NCBI GenBank assembly: GCA_023459795.1
Contig: JAEWSP010000016.1
Coordinates: forward strand, 1-58,295
Reading direction: 5' to 3'
Length of the DNA: 58,295 bases
From: Bacillota bacterium
Lineage (GTDB): Bacteria; Bacillota_I; Bacilli_A; RFN20; CAG-288
This document shows, one piece after another, positions 57,990 to 58,295 of this stretch. How positions within the stretch are numbered: the stretch's first letter is position 1; the number at the start of each line of letters is the position of its first letter. The translations under genes and the position numbers were made by a program. The notes beneath the pieces are model-generated. The model did not search any database. It worked only from the letters and a program-made list of their open reading frames with translations, and was not told where the DNA came from.

Positions 57990-58028
57990 GCTGTTACGAA
58001 TTAGGAGTTCGTAGCGGCCTCTTTTTTT
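57990..58028 (+). terminator. Terminator of the PHP gene, shared with an IS end
   Basis: GCTGTTACGAA (57990-58000) pairs with TTCGTAGCGGC (58008-58018) with three wobbles, followed by CTCTTTTTTT. The hairpin overlaps the last codons of the minus-strand transposase, so it may belong to the insertion sequence. Confidence 0.75.
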
Positions 58029-58293
58029 GAGGCTTCTTGGTATGAGGACGGGTCTTCATTCCGGGCCTCATAGGTTTCGGGACAGGGAAGACTTCCGGCT
58101 TCAGGTCTTCGGGGAACGATACCCTTATCTTGGACGAGCACGGATCCGTCATCCACTTGAAAAGCTTTCTCGTGTTAGTCCCGAGGCACACAAGCATGAA
58201 CTCCAGCTCCGCCTTCTTCAGGCCCGTCCTCTTCAGCCGCGTCTTGTTCATATCCTCCTTCATGATCCCGAAGCACCCCTCGGACTGTATAGT
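57994..58293 (-). CDS. IS1182-type transposase, C-terminal part (partial at the window edge)
   Basis: The open frame runs from the window edge. It reads QSEGCFGIMKEDMNKTRL, then GLKKAELEFMLVCLGTN and TRKLFKW, which is the typical C-terminal end of IS1182-family transposases (the EG-x-FG-x-xK-x-D-M and N-x-RK-x-F stretches). The remaining tail is Pro/Lys-rich and ends at TAA 57994-57996. The ATG at 58263 is an internal Met, not the gene start. The catalytic DDE residues lie outside the window. The element stands only eight bases after the PHP gene. Confidence 0.8.
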   Translation of the reverse strand, partial: TIQSEGCFGIMKEDMNKTRLKRTGLKKAELEFMLVCLGTNTRKLFKWMTDPCSSKIRVSFPEDLKPEVFPVPKPMRPGMKTRPHTKKPQKKRPLRTPNS

Positions 58294-58295
58294 CC

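Noticed and set aside
1..58295. Recoding of TAG as a sense codon in the whole genome
   Set aside because: Several core genes (for example cdaA, the dehydratase-like gene and the second ABC exporter gene) end in TAG with a terminator right behind it, so TAG is a working stop codon here.
1..58295. CRISPR arrays, rRNA and tRNA genes
   Set aside because: No regularly spaced repeats, no rRNA stretches and no complete cloverleaf with acceptor and T-arm words were found on either strand.

Overview
The window looks like a chromosomal segment of a gut-type, low-oxygen Bacillota (class Bacilli, something near Erysipelotrichales or the uncultured Mollicutes-like gut lineages). The signs are strong GGAGG ribosome sites, CcpA-type cre operators, a CdaA-type diadenylate cyclase, RbgA, CarD, an FprA-type flavodiiron protein, a 2-hydroxyacyl-CoA dehydratase activase, BspA-like leucine-rich-repeat lipoproteins and an MsmK-type ATPase with a Mollicutes-like helical insertion. 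Species cannot be fixed from sequence alone. TAG, TAA and TGA all serve as stops of core genes, so the genetic code is standard here.

Region 1 (1-9.1 kb) is accessory DNA. It starts with the right end of an IS3-family element, followed by a minus-strand pair: a RhuM/PLD-like protein and an XRE-type regulator whose zinc-ribbon (CPCC) half is cut by two in-frame TAG codons. Next comes a DUF4143 AAA ATPase gene bracketed by two diverged copies of what appears to be one structured RNA (1811-1982 and 3417-3563). After it lies a 28-codon hydrophobic peptide ORF, an ABC ATPase broken by one in-frame TAA, two FtsX-like permeases, and a convergent AgrC/AgrA-type two-component pair.

Region 2 (9.2-17.6 kb) carries a large BspA-like lipoprotein, an intracellular glycoside hydrolase family 3 enzyme with a GPH-type sugar symporter under a cre-like operator, a GT2 glycosyltransferase, and a possible 41-codon basic protein.

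Region 3 (17.7-38.7 kb) is mostly housekeeping on the plus strand: CarD, rbgA-rnhB-dprA, topA, an NAD salvage operon (pncB-nadD-nadE) followed by a tyrosine recombinase fused to a dead HAD-like domain, fprA, cdaA, deoD with a membrane NERD-like protein, an unknown membrane protein, and a split 2-hydroxyacyl-CoA dehydratase activase/dehydratase pair.

Region 4 (39.2-58.3 kb) carries a small LRR protein with no signal peptide, a carbohydrate ABC importer under a perfect cre site (binding protein, two permeases, MsmK-type ATPase, YesL-like protein), a phosphohexomutase, guaA, a heterodimeric ABC exporter, a lipoprotein with recurring MSG motifs, two tandem patatin-like lipases and a PHP phosphoesterase. 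It ends in an IS1182-type transposase that runs off the window.

The most promising undescribed elements are the RNA-ATPase-RNA unit, the peptide/FtsX exporter/AgrCA module, and the recombinase-pseudo-HAD fusion.
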